A stretch of 42,689 nucleotides of DNA from the NCBI GenBank assembly GCA_902785855.1, contig CADAAJ010000019.1:1-42689 (forward strand), given 5' to 3'. A program made the translations under genes and the position numbers. This document shows positions 10,199 to 19,495 of this stretch, piece after piece. The DNA comes from an uncultured Methanobrevibacter sp. (lineage in GTDB: Archaea; Methanobacteriota; Methanobacteria; Methanobacteriales; Methanobacteriaceae). The notes under the pieces are model-generated. The model did no database searches and was not told the origin of the DNA. It worked only from the letters and a program-made list of their open reading frames with translations. How positions within the stretch are numbered: the stretch's first letter is position 1; each line of letters opens with the position of its first letter.

Positions 10199-11032
10199 AT
10201 GAAAAAAATTATCCTATATTTTTTAATATTTGAAATAATAGCAATCGGATTATTTCTCCTAACCGATAATTTTTTCTACTATCTTAACTTTACCTACATC
10301 GGACTATGTATTACAATTGGACTTTATTTGTACAATGTAGAAACCAAATACTCCAAATATGCTAGAAATTTTATCCAAATAACAATTGGACTTTACCTGT
10401 TAATTTATCTTGGAATCCTGTCTAGCGAAAATATGATGCTTGAGGGTTTTTGGTATTATCTATTTTTAGGAGTATTTGAAGCTGCAGTTATTCATTATGC
10501 AATAGCTAAAATTTTTGGACCATTTCTATTTGGCCGAGGATGGTGTGGATATGCATGTTGGACAGCTATGATATTGGATTTACTCCCATATAAAACTCCA
10601 AATAAAAAATTAGACCATGAACGAGAGAAATATGGATACATCAGATATATATTATTTATTATTTCACCGATTCTTGTTTCAGCATTATTCATACTTAAAA
10701 TGGCAACAAATACAACAATGTTTTATCTATTCATAATAGTTAACATCTTATATTACATAATCGGAATAATATTGGCATATCATTTAAAAGACAATAGAGC
10801 ATTTTGTAAATATATCTGTCCTATAACTGTCTTTTTAAAAATAGGAAGCAAATATTCCCTTTTAAAAATCAAATATGATAAAAACAAATGTGATGACTGT
10901 AAAAAGTGTTACAGATCATGTCCTATGGATGTGGATATTTGTTCAAATGATAAAAATAAAACAAATGCTACTGAGTGCATATTATGTATGTCCTGTGCAA
11001 AATCCTGTAAGAAAAATGCACTTTATCTTTAA
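10199..11032 (+). CDS. NapH-like membrane 4Fe-4S protein
   Basis: 277 residues. About six hydrophobic helices occupy the first ~220 residues, with a conserved RGWCGYACW motif near 118, typical of the NapH/CcoG-like polyferredoxin family. A hydrophilic tail carries two ferredoxin-type Cys clusters (CDDCKKCYRSCP and CILCMSCAKSC). Such proteins sit in the membrane and pass electrons or maintain metal centres. GGAGATATA precedes the ATG. No nitrate reductase or partner redox enzyme lies nearby, so the electron partner is unknown. The family assignment is firm; the role is inference. Confidence 0.85.
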   Translation: MKKIILYFLIFEIIAIGLFLLTDNFFYYLNFTYIGLCITIGLYLYNVETKYSKYARNFIQITIGLYLLIYLGILSSENMMLEGFWYYLFLGVFEAAVIHYAIAKIFGPFLFGRGWCGYACWTAMILDLLPYKTPNKKLDHEREKYGYIRYILFIISPILVSALFILKMATNTTMFYLFIIVNILYYIIGIILAYHLKDNRAFCKYICPITVFLKIGSKYSLLKIKYDKNKCDDCKKCYRSCPMDVDICSNDKNKTNATECILCMSCAKSCKKNALYL

Positions 11033-11146
11033 AATAAATTAACTTTAAAAGTTATGTAATAAACACCTATTAACAAATACATTAATATAACATTAAAATA
11101 AAATTTAATATATTATACTTATACTAATTTTTATGGAGAGATAATT

Positions 11147-11554
11147 ATGGATAAATATGAAGATTTATTAGAAAGAGCAATTGACCAATTACCTCCTGAA
11201 GTATTTGAACACAAAAGATTCAAAATTCCTAAAGCTTATTCAGATATCCAAGGTAATAGAACATTTATTAAGAACTTTAAAGATGTTGCAGAAGGTTTAA
11301 ATAGAGACCCTCAACATTTATTAAAATTTTTAATGAGAGAATTAGGTACTGCAGGAAATATTGAAGGTCAAAGAGCAATTTTACAAGGTAAATTTACTCA
11401 TTATTTGATTAATGAAAGAATTGAAGATTATGTAGATAAATATGTAATCTGCCATGAATGTAACAGACCAGATACTAGAATTATCAGAGAAGGTAGAATA
11501 TTCTTACTTAAATGTGCTGCATGCGGTGCTACAGCACCTTTAAAATCATTATAA
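11147..11554 (+). CDS. eif2b: Translation initiation factor aIF2 subunit beta
   Basis: 135 residues, the usual archaeal aIF2 beta length. An N-terminal helix precedes the alpha-beta core ([20 protein letters not shown]) and a C-terminal zinc ribbon, C102-x2-C105 and C123-x2-C126. It is part of the aIF2 heterotrimer delivering initiator tRNA to the 30S subunit. The ATG is preceded by GGAGAGA, and a TATA-like box (TTTAATATATTATAC, about 11103-11117) lies upstream. It heads a translation and ribosome cluster with NMD3 and TyrRS following on the same strand. Confidence 0.96.
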   Translation: MDKYEDLLERAIDQLPPEVFEHKRFKIPKAYSDIQGNRTFIKNFKDVAEGLNRDPQHLLKFLMRELGTAGNIEGQRAILQGKFTHYLINERIEDYVDKYVICHECNRPDTRIIREGRIFLLKCAACGATAPLKSL

Positions 11555-11586
11555 TTTACCTTTTTACTTATTTTTTTTTGATAAAA

Positions 11587-12630
11587 ATGTTTTGTCCAGA
11601 GTGTGGAAGTACAGATAAAAAAATGGTTGGAGATATCTGTATAGACTGTTTTTTAAAGGAATTTCAGATGATTGAGCTTCCAAAACGTATTGAAGTTGAA
11701 ATCTGTAGCCATTGTAATAGTAAATTTGAAGAAGGAAAATGGAGCGAAGAAAATATTCCTGAAGAAGAAATAATATACCGAGCACTTGAGAGAAACATTA
11801 AAATTGCTGATGAAGTTGAAAATGAAATAATCAACCTTGAAATTGATCAAATCAAAGGCACAATATCAACTTGTTTTGTTGAAGTTGTAGGAGAAGTTCA
11901 CGGCACACAGATTGATGAAACTCACGAATGTGAAGTGAAAATTAAAAAAACTGTTTGTCCAAGCTGCAGTAAAATGCAATCAGGATATTATGAAACAGTT
12001 ATACAATTTAGAGCAGACAACAGAGAACTAAAAGCTGAAGAGTATGCTAAAGCTGATGAAATTGTTGAGAGAACTTTAATAAAGCAATCCAAAAAAGATA
12101 AATTAGCATATTGTCCTCAAATAGCTAAACTAAAAGAAGGTTATGATTATTATATCGGTTCTTTTAAATCTGGAAGAAAAGTGGCTGAAAGCTTAAAAGA
12201 AGAATTTGGAGGAACAATCAAAGAATCTCCAAGACTTATAAGTGAAGACAAATCTACAGGAAAAGGCCTTTATAGAATATGGATTTCAGTTAGAATACCT
12301 GAATTTGAAGTTGGAGATTTTATTAAATACAATGATAAAATAGTTCAGGTAAATAATATTGGAAAAAATAGTGTTTTAGGATTTGAAATTTCAACAAATA
12401 AAAAGCAAAACATTCCAATGAAAAATATAGACGAAATTAAACTGATTAAAAAATCAGATGAATGTGAAACTACTACAATTATCTCAAAATCACCATCAGT
12501 TATACAAATATTGGACCCTGTTGATTATTCAACACAGGACTTGGAAATGAGAGAAGACTTTGAATCATACAACATTGGTGATGAAATTAAATTCATAAGA
12601 ATTGATAATTATATTTATTTAGTTAATTAA
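11587..12630 (+). CDS. Archaeal NMD3-family ribosome-associated protein
   Basis: 347 residues. The N-terminus has treble-clef zinc motifs: C3/C6 (CPEC), C18/C21 (CIDC), C40/C43 (CSHC) and C124/C127 (CPSC), the arrangement of the NMD3 family. In eukaryotes NMD3 binds the 60S subunit; archaeal forms lack the export signals and probably bind 50S subunits. An upstream in-frame extension exists but overlaps aIF2 beta and is hydrophobic and unlike the family, so the ATG at 11587 (immediately MFCPEC) is the start. It lies 32 nt after aIF2 beta and 8 nt before tyrS, suggesting one translation operon. Confidence 0.88.
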   Translation: MFCPECGSTDKKMVGDICIDCFLKEFQMIELPKRIEVEICSHCNSKFEEGKWSEENIPEEEIIYRALERNIKIADEVENEIINLEIDQIKGTISTCFVEVVGEVHGTQIDETHECEVKIKKTVCPSCSKMQSGYYETVIQFRADNRELKAEEYAKADEIVERTLIKQSKKDKLAYCPQIAKLKEGYDYYIGSFKSGRKVAESLKEEFGGTIKESPRLISEDKSTGKGLYRIWISVRIPEFEVGDFIKYNDKIVQVNNIGKNSVLGFEISTNKKQNIPMKNIDEIKLIKKSDECETTTIISKSPSVIQILDPVDYSTQDLEMREDFESYNIGDEIKFIRIDNYIYLVN

Positions 12631-12638
12631 GTGATAAC

Positions 12639-13601
12639 ATGAATATTGAAGAAAAAATTCAATTAATTGAAGATGGAACTTTAGAAGTTATAGATTCAGA
12701 AGAACTTAAAGAAGTACTCAAAAAAGACCAGCCTATAGCTTATACCGGTTACGAACCTTCAGGAAAAATTCATTTAGGTCATGCAGTAACCGTTCAGAAA
12801 TTAAAACAATTACAAAGTTTAGGTTTTAAAATTAAAATTTTATTAGCAGATTATCATGCATTTTTAAATGGAAAAGGTAGTATAGAAGAAATTGCAGAAA
12901 CTGCAGAGTATAATAAAAAATGTTTCCAGGCATTAGGTCTTGATGAAACAACAGAATATATTAACGGTTCATCATTTCAACTTAATCCAGATTACACAGA
13001 TAAAGTATACCAATTAGCTACAATGACCACACTAAAAAGAGCCAGAAGAAGTATGGATCAGGTAAGTCGTGCAGATGACAATCCTAAAGTAGCTAGTGTA
13101 ATTTATCCTATAATGCAAACAGTTGATATGGCAGCTTTAGATGTTGATGTTGCTCTTGGAGGAATGGAACAGAGAAAAATCCAAATGTTAGCACGTGAAA
13201 ATTTAGAAAAAATTGGTGAAAATGCACCTGTATGTATTCACACACCATTATTACACGGTCTTGACGGCGATGCTAAAATGAGTTCAAGTAAAGGCAATTA
13301 TATTGCTGTTGATGACAGTGTTGAAGTAATTTCTAAAAAAATCAACAAAAGTTATTGTCCTCAAGGAGAAATTGAAGGTAATCCAATGATTGAAATTGCT
13401 GAGACTTTTGTATATCCAAATCAGGAAAAATTATTAATTAAAAGACCTGAAAAATTCGGTGGAAATATTGAACTTACACATGACGAGTTAATTAAAGACT
13501 TTAGTGAAGGTAATTTACACCCAATGGATTTGAAAAATGGAATTAAAGATTTCTTAATTGAATTCTTTGCTCCAGTACGCGAATATATGGAGGAGAATTA
13601 A
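12639..13601 (+). CDS. tyrS: Tyrosyl-tRNA synthetase
   Basis: A 320-residue class I aminoacyl-tRNA synthetase of archaeal/eukaryotic type, without the bacterial S4-like tail. The HIGH motif appears as HLGH (45-48) after the tyrosine-binding [10 protein letters not shown], and the KMSKS loop as KMSSS (213-217). It charges tRNA-Tyr. AAGTGATAAC provides the Shine-Dalgarno before ATG 12639, which lies 8 nt after the NMD3 stop. The following small ORF starts immediately after its stop codon. TyrRS and TrpRS are similar, but the YTGYEPSG signature and short archaeal length favour TyrRS. Confidence 0.95.
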   Translation: MNIEEKIQLIEDGTLEVIDSEELKEVLKKDQPIAYTGYEPSGKIHLGHAVTVQKLKQLQSLGFKIKILLADYHAFLNGKGSIEEIAETAEYNKKCFQALGLDETTEYINGSSFQLNPDYTDKVYQLATMTTLKRARRSMDQVSRADDNPKVASVIYPIMQTVDMAALDVDVALGGMEQRKIQMLARENLEKIGENAPVCIHTPLLHGLDGDAKMSSSKGNYIAVDDSVEVISKKINKSYCPQGEIEGNPMIEIAETFVYPNQEKLLIKRPEKFGGNIELTHDELIKDFSEGNLHPMDLKNGIKDFLIEFFAPVREYMEEN

Positions 13602-13811
13602 ATGGTTGAAGAAAAAGAAGAATTTGAAATGGGTTTACCTAATGGTGTTGGTGAACAAATGCTTGCTCATGCATTCGAAAAATATGACGTTAAATTAGAG
13701 CAAACCGAATTTGGTCCAAAATTAATTGGCGAGTACGATGAACTTGTAAAAGTAAAAGAATTTTTAGAAAATGCAATCCGTGAAAGATTGCAAGAGTTAG
13801 AAGGAGAATAA
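13602..13811 (+). CDS. Small acidic protein downstream of tyrS
   Basis: 69 residues, strongly acidic and predicted helix-rich (KVKEFLENAIRERLQELEGE at the end). There is no membrane segment or known motif. The ATG follows the tyrS stop without a spacer, and GGAGAA lies 7 nt upstream, so translational coupling with tyrS is likely. I do not recognise the family. The tight operon position and good ribosome binding site support it being real. Confidence 0.7.
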   Translation: MVEEKEEFEMGLPNGVGEQMLAHAFEKYDVKLEQTEFGPKLIGEYDELVKVKEFLENAIRERLQELEGE

Positions 13812-13832
13812 TTCTCCAAAATCTCTTTTTTT
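13803..13832 (+). terminator. Hairpin terminator of the aIF2 beta-tyrS cluster
   Basis: GGAGAAT (13803-13809) and ATTCTCC (13811-13817) form a perfect 7-bp stem around a single A. The stem includes the stop codon TAA of the small ORF. A T-rich run (CTCTTTTTTT) follows at 13823-13832. In archaea the T tract alone can end transcription, and it also separates the convergent tmk gene. Confidence 0.5.
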
Positions 13833-13834
13833 AA

Positions 13835-14413
13835 TTATAAAATACAATCAGGACAAATCCCCAAATATGGTGCAACAGCTTTTTTAATATCTGAAGAAAC
13901 TTTATTTACTCCATTGTTTGCATCAATAATTTCATGTGTATAATTTTCAACCAATTTTAAATAATTTGCCTTAACATTGGTTAAAAACTCTTCATTTTCA
14001 AAGGTATCTTGACCAGAAGTTCTAGAAACAGACTTTTTAACATCCAAATCCAACAATAATAATAAATCCGGTCGTTTAGCATATTTATTTAAAACTTCTA
14101 TCCATTCTGCAGGTTGCTGATAAGCCAATGATGAAATAAATGATCTGTCAGAAATAATAACTTTAGATTCATCATTTAATTTATCCATTATTAACATTCT
14201 ATCTGCAGCAAAAAGAAGTCCTAAAGTTTTCTGAACACTGTCTGTTGCTGCATCAGGACGCTGCAAAATACGTCTTATTAATTTTCCTACATCAGAATCG
14301 GTTGGTTCAACTAAAGTTTCAACTCTAAATCCGTTATCTTCCAGCCATTCTTTTAAAAGTTGAATTTGAGTTGATTTTCCAGCACCATCAATTCCTTCAA
14401 ATACAATATACAT
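13835..14413 (-). CDS. tmk: Thymidylate kinase
   Basis: A 192-residue P-loop kinase that phosphorylates dTMP to dTDP. Walker A GIDGAGKST lies at 7-15, the DRS motif (D89-R90-S91, followed by FISSLAYQ) is the thymidylate kinase signature, and LLLLDLDVKKSVSRT is the lid-proximal strand. The length is normal. It is divergent from the U32 gene, with a ~79-bp AT-rich promoter region between, and convergent with the tyrS cluster across a hairpin terminator. Confidence 0.94.
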   Translation of the reverse strand: MYIVFEGIDGAGKSTQIQLLKEWLEDNGFRVETLVEPTDSDVGKLIRRILQRPDAATDSVQKTLGLLFAADRMLIMDKLNDESKVIISDRSFISSLAYQQPAEWIEVLNKYAKRPDLLLLLDLDVKKSVSRTSGQDTFENEEFLTNVKANYLKLVENYTHEIIDANNGVNKVSSDIKKAVAPYLGICPDCIL

Positions 14414-14492
14414 AAGATAGAATATGTTTTAATTTAATATATAATTAATTCCAAAAATATAAATGATTAAAAACTTAAGGTGTAAAAATAAA

Positions 14493-16997
14493 ATGGTTTT
14501 AGAAGAATTATTAGCTCCTGCAGGATCTCCAGAAGTATTAACCATTGCAGTTAATGCAGGTGCTGATGCAGTTTATCTTGCTGGTGAAAAATATGGAGCC
14601 AGAGCTTATGCTAAAAATTTTACAATGGAAGAAATTGAAAAAGCTGTAAATTATGCTCATTTAAATGGTTCAAAAATCCATGTAACCGTGAATACATTGA
14701 TAAATAATTTTGAAATAGTTGATGCATTAAAATATTTATTTAAATTATATCAAATCGGAGTAGATGCAGTTATTGTACAGGATTTTGGATTAATCTGGTT
14801 GTTGAAAACATTTATACCAGAATTGGAAGTTCATGCATCAACACAAATGGGTTTGAATAATTATTCCTCCATTAAATGGGCTGCAGATAATAATATCAAA
14901 CGTGTTGTCCTTCCACGTGAAGTAAACATTTCACAAATAAAACAAACAACACAACAGCTTAAAAAAGATAAAATTAACATGGATATTGAAGTATTCGGTC
15001 ATGGAGCATTATGCTATTGTGTTAGTGGAAAATGTTACATGTCATCATACAACAGTGGAAGAAGTGGGAACAGAGGAGCCTGTGCACAACCATGCAGACG
15101 AGAATATCGTTTAAAATATAGAGGATACAATATTGGAAACGGATACCTTTTATCAACACATGACCTTGCAACATATAATAATTTAAAAGCAATTGAAGAT
15201 GCTGGAGTTAAATCCCTAAAATTAGAAGGGAGAATGAAATCCGGAGACTACATCGGAACCATTGTAAACAGTTATAGAAATCTTATTGATGGAAATGAAG
15301 GAGATTATGAAAAAGATTTACACCTTGTATTTAACAGACATTTCACTAATGGATATATGATGGGAGATAAACCAGGAGATGTTATGGGAAGAGAACACTC
15401 TGGCCACGAGGGTTTATATATTGGAGATATAACAAATATCGAAGACACTAAAGTTACAATTGAAATTAAAAACAAAGAAATTCCAATAATTTTAGAACCT
15501 GGAGATGGAATTGCATTTAAATACAACGGAAAAATAAAAGGTATATACCTGGAAAATATTATAAAACAAGACGAAAATGAAATCATAATAGATACAACAC
15601 GTCTTGTTAAAGTTGGAACACAAGTATTCATCAGTTATTCCAAATCAACACACGATTATCTAAAACAGTTTGAAAAAGAAAATATTAAAAACAATATCCC
15701 TATTAACCTATCATTAACATGGGACAGTGACTTGAATTTATTTACAAAAGTTGAATATTATATTGACGATGAGTTAATAAACTTCAGACATAAAACATTA
15801 GGTAAATTCGAAATTGCTAAAAATAAACCAATTACCGAAGAAAAAATTGAAAAACAGCTTAATAAAACTGGACAAACACCATTTTACATTGGAAATATTC
15901 AATTTAATAATATGCCAAATAATATGTTTATTCCAATAAGTGAAATAAACCAGATTAGACGTGAAATTCTTGATACCGCTGAAGAATTATTAATAAATCA
16001 TTATACCCCTACAAAAAAAGCCATTAAAAATGTTAGAAAGAATTTAACCAAATTCATTAATGATTATGAAAACAGTGAAGGTAAAATAAAAAAGAAAACA
16101 CCAAAATTGTCAATATTTATAGATGATATTGCTCAAATTAGAGCTGCATCAGGATTTGATTTGAAAAGAATTTACTTTGATGGAAACTGCCACTACAACA
16201 ATCCCGATGATTACTTTGAAAATATCAAAGAAACCCTAAAAAAAGGTAGTCTGATGGCATCTCCAACTGAATTCGTTTGGGTTTTATCTTCATTTATCAG
16301 TGAAGAAGATGCAGTTAAATGCAATCAGATTATTAAAGAACTTGAAAGCGAAGGCATAATAATTTCAGTAATGGGAGATTTTCCGGGAATGAGTGAAATA
16401 TTTGATTGCCCGATCTATGGAAATCATAATTTAAATGTATGGAATAGTTATTGTGTACGTGATTTAAATGAATCCGGATTTAAATCATTGATTTTATCAT
16501 CTGAATTATCCGGAAAGGAAATAAAAGAATTAATTTTAAAAAATCATGACAGGAACATTGATTTGGAAATGATTGTCAATGGTAATTTAGAAGTTATTGT
16601 TAGTAAAGATGATTTCACCAATTTAAATGACGGAAAAGATTTCATCATATCCAATGATGCTGATTATGCAACCCTGGAAGATAAAAAAAGAAAAAAATTC
16701 AAATATAAAATCTTTTTTGACTACAACAAACAAAGTCACATTATAAACAAAGATTGTTTGTGTTTAATTGAAGAAATGAATGAAATTAAAGAGTTTGGTC
16801 TTGATTCAATAATTTTGGATTGCAGATACTCAAATGAAAAGTATACATCACAGATTTTATCAATTTATAATGAAAGCCTTAGTAATAAAAATCAGGAAGA
16901 ATTAACCAAATTCAAATATCAAATAATGGACTTTTCACAGTCATACATCAACAAAGGAAATTATATTGAAGGCCGATTACATGAGGATAAAAAATGA
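14493..16997 (+). CDS. U32 family protein with DUF3656-type insert (RlhA-like), first copy
   Basis: 834 residues. The N-terminal U32 (collagenase-like) TIM-barrel region begins LLAPAGSPEVL and carries conserved cysteines C174, C176, C181, C197 and C201 in GALCYCVSGKCYMSS and GNRGACAQPC. In characterised U32 proteins (RlhA, TrhP, UbiU/UbiV) these ligate a 4Fe-4S cluster for RNA or quinone hydroxylation rather than proteolysis. A DUF3656-like region follows (~350-530), then a C-terminal extension. An in-frame ATG at 14463 lacks a Shine-Dalgarno; AAGGTGT precedes the ATG at 14493, which begins at the conserved motif, so this start is chosen. It overlaps the next U32 gene by 4 nt. rRNA or tRNA hydroxylation is inference; a peptidase label is probably misleading. 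Confidence 0.85.
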   Translation: MVLEELLAPAGSPEVLTIAVNAGADAVYLAGEKYGARAYAKNFTMEEIEKAVNYAHLNGSKIHVTVNTLINNFEIVDALKYLFKLYQIGVDAVIVQDFGLIWLLKTFIPELEVHASTQMGLNNYSSIKWAADNNIKRVVLPREVNISQIKQTTQQLKKDKINMDIEVFGHGALCYCVSGKCYMSSYNSGRSGNRGACAQPCRREYRLKYRGYNIGNGYLLSTHDLATYNNLKAIEDAGVKSLKLEGRMKSGDYIGTIVNSYRNLIDGNEGDYEKDLHLVFNRHFTNGYMMGDKPGDVMGREHSGHEGLYIGDITNIEDTKVTIEIKNKEIPIILEPGDGIAFKYNGKIKGIYLENIIKQDENEIIIDTTRLVKVGTQVFISYSKSTHDYLKQFEKENIKNNIPINLSLTWDSDLNLFTKVEYYIDDELINFRHKTLGKFEIAKNKPITEEKIEKQLNKTGQTPFYIGNIQFNNMPNNMFIPISEINQIRREILDTAEELLINHYTPTKKAIKNVRKNLTKFINDYENSEGKIKKKTPKLSIFIDDIAQIRAASGFDLKRIYFDGNCHYNNPDDYFENIKETLKKGSLMASPTEFVWVLSSFISEEDAVKCNQIIKELESEGIIISVMGDFPGMSEIFDCPIYGNHNLNVWNSYCVRDLNESGFKSLILSSELSGKEIKELILKNHDRNIDLEMIVNGNLEVIVSKDDFTNLNDGKDFIISNDADYATLEDKKRKKFKYKIFFDYNKQSHIINKDCLCLIEEMNEIKEFGLDSIILDCRYSNEKYTSQILSIYNESLSNKNQEELTKFKYQIMDFSQSYINKGNYIEGRLHEDKK

Positions 16998-19411
16998 AGA
17001 TTCCTGAATTACTTGCACCTGTTGGATCAATGGATCATTTAAAAGTAGCTATTAATTCCGGTGCCAGTTCTGTTTATTTATCTGGAAAAGATTACGGTGC
17101 AAGAAAGTATGCTGAAAACTTTACATTAGATGAAATAAATGAAGCGGTAGATATTGCACATATTCATAATGTTAAAGTTTACGTTACTGTCAACACATTA
17201 ATTAAAGAAGATGAACTTGAAGATGTTATAAATTATTTATCTAAGTTATATGCAATTGGAGTTGATGCAGTTTTAGTACAGGATTTAGGATTAATCGAAT
17301 TGATAAATACACATATTCCAAAACTGAAAATTCATGCATCAACACAGATGACACTGGAAAATCAAGTTAAATTAGATTATATTGAAAAAAAAGGAATTAA
17401 AAGAGTTGTACTTCCTCGCGAAATGACAAAAGAAGAAATTTCATCACTAAAAACAAATATGGAACTTGAAATATTTGCTCATGGAGCTTTATGTTATTCA
17501 TATTCAGGACAATGCCTTATGAGCAGTTTTAAAGGAGGACGTAGTGGGAACAGAGGAACATGCGCACAACCATGCAGGCAAAAATATAAAATTAAAGGAA
17601 TAAAAAAAGAAGATTATTATTTATCTCCCTGCGATTTAAGTTTATTTAATCAGTTAAAAGAAATAAGTGAATTAAATATTAGCTGTATTAAAATTGAAGG
17701 GCGAATGAGAAATAAAGAATATTTAGCCATTGTAATAAGTAATTACAGAAAAGCATTGAATAAATTAAAAAGCAATAAGAAAACAACAAGTGAAGAAATT
17801 AATTTAGTATTTAACAGAGGATTTTGTGAAGGTTTATTTAATAAAAAACCAAAAAGAAGCATAAAATCCGGACATATTGGATTAAAAATAGGAAAAGTAA
17901 TAAAAAATAGTAAAAATGAAATTGCAATAAAAATAAATGATTTTATAAATACAATTCCAGAAAAAGGAGATGGATTATTAATTATAAAAAATGATAAGGA
18001 ATACGGATTTGAAATATCACAAAGCCCGAAAATTACTAGCCTCAATCATTTTAATAAAGGAAAATATAAAGAATTAAAAGATTTAACTCGTAGAAATAAA
18101 GTACTGATAATTAAAAAAGTATGGCAAAATAAAAAAAGTGAATTTAATCTTAATGAATCCGATGTTTATCTTACAAAAAGAAATAATTTAACTAAGAAAG
18201 TTAAAGAAATTGAAAACAAAAAAGCAAGTTATAAAAAATCAAAATTAATACTAACATTCTCTGTTAAAAATAACTTTCCAAAATTAAAGGGCAGATTAAA
18301 TCTTGCAAATCATAAAACCATTGAATGTGAAGTAATTGGAAATGCTCCTTTTGAAAAACCGCTTAAGAAAAGTGTTTCTGCTGAAACTATAAAAAAACAA
18401 TTGTCAAAAGTAGATAATTACCCATATCAGATAACACAAATCAATATTAATTATGATGGAACGTTATTCATACCAATAAGTAAAATCAATGAACTTAGAA
18501 GAAATTTATTCGAAGAAATAAAAAATACAGTAACTAACTCATTCAAACACAAAAATAAAAAAATTAAATTAAATCATGATAAAAATAATTTAAAATCATT
18601 ACAGCACAATTTTTCATTTTATACAAATAATTTAAATCATTTAAGAAATATTGAGAATGTTAAAAGAGTTTATTTAGAAATTCCTAATGAAGATGATTCA
18701 TTATTGCTTAATAATGAAAAATACAATATTAATTACATGATTAATTTTATTAAAACCGCATTTGAAATATCTGAAAATAAAAATTATCAATTAATATGGA
18801 AATGGCCAGATATTGCTCATGATAAATTAATAAAAGCATTAAACAAAGTTAATGCAATTTTAAATAAAATGCATTATAATATCCCAATAATGAACAGTTG
18901 CTTTAATGGAGAATACGGACCATACATCCTGAATGTTACAAATACAGAAACCATTAATAGTCTTGAAAATTACAAAACTGTGACTTTATCCCCAGAGTTA
19001 ACAAAAAAAGATTATAAAAACATAATTTCAAAATGTAAAAATCCTGATAAAGTTGAAATACTAATACAAGGCTCAGTTGAATTAATGAAAACAAGATATC
19101 CATTATTATATGGAAATGAAATAAAAAATAATCCGGAAAATTACCTAATTGACCATAAAAATAATCACTACCCAATCCATAAAAGTCTTTCAAATGAAGA
19201 ACTGATTATTTTCAATGACAGTGAACTTTCACTTATTGATGAAATTGAAGATCTAAAAGAATTTGGATTTTGTAATTTTTCAATAGATGGAAGATACAAA
19301 AATGACAATTATTATAAAATAATTGATATTTACCTCCAAGCACTTGATGGAAGGATTGACAAAAAAGAACTTTTAAAATATAGTCCTAAAAATACAGTTG
19401 GAAATTATTAA
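16994..19411 (+). CDS. U32 family protein with DUF3656-type insert, second copy
   Basis: 805 residues, paralogous to the preceding protein across its length (IPELLAPVGSMDHL; GALCYSYSGQCLMSS; GNRGTCAQPC). The four conserved cluster cysteines are C167, C174, C190 and C194. Its start codon overlaps the previous stop (ATGA), so the two are translationally coupled and probably made in similar amounts. Compared with copy one, the C-terminal half is richer in Lys and Asn and more diverged. By analogy with UbiU-UbiV, which work as a pair, a heteromeric complex is possible; that is inference. The role is probably RNA modification. Confidence 0.83.
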   Translation: MKIPELLAPVGSMDHLKVAINSGASSVYLSGKDYGARKYAENFTLDEINEAVDIAHIHNVKVYVTVNTLIKEDELEDVINYLSKLYAIGVDAVLVQDLGLIELINTHIPKLKIHASTQMTLENQVKLDYIEKKGIKRVVLPREMTKEEISSLKTNMELEIFAHGALCYSYSGQCLMSSFKGGRSGNRGTCAQPCRQKYKIKGIKKEDYYLSPCDLSLFNQLKEISELNISCIKIEGRMRNKEYLAIVISNYRKALNKLKSNKKTTSEEINLVFNRGFCEGLFNKKPKRSIKSGHIGLKIGKVIKNSKNEIAIKINDFINTIPEKGDGLLIIKNDKEYGFEISQSPKITSLNHFNKGKYKELKDLTRRNKVLIIKKVWQNKKSEFNLNESDVYLTKRNNLTKKVKEIENKKASYKKSKLILTFSVKNNFPKLKGRLNLANHKTIECEVIGNAPFEKPLKKSVSAETIKKQLSKVDNYPYQITQININYDGTLFIPISKINELRRNLFEEIKNTVTNSFKHKNKKIKLNHDKNNLKSLQHNFSFYTNNLNHLRNIENVKRVYLEIPNEDDSLLLNNEKYNINYMINFIKTAFEISENKNYQLIWKWPDIAHDKLIKALNKVNAILNKMHYNIPIMNSCFNGEYGPYILNVTNTETINSLENYKTVTLSPELTKKDYKNIISKCKNPDKVEILIQGSVELMKTRYPLLYGNEIKNNPENYLIDHKNNHYPIHKSLSNEELIIFNDSELSLIDEIEDLKEFGFCNFSIDGRYKNDNYYKIIDIYLQALDGRIDKKELLKYSPKNTVGNY

Positions 19412-19495
19412 AAATATTACTTTTCACATGCTCTTGGCAACTTTAAATATATATTAAAATTAATATCATTAACTACACAAAGGGGTTTGGTAAAA

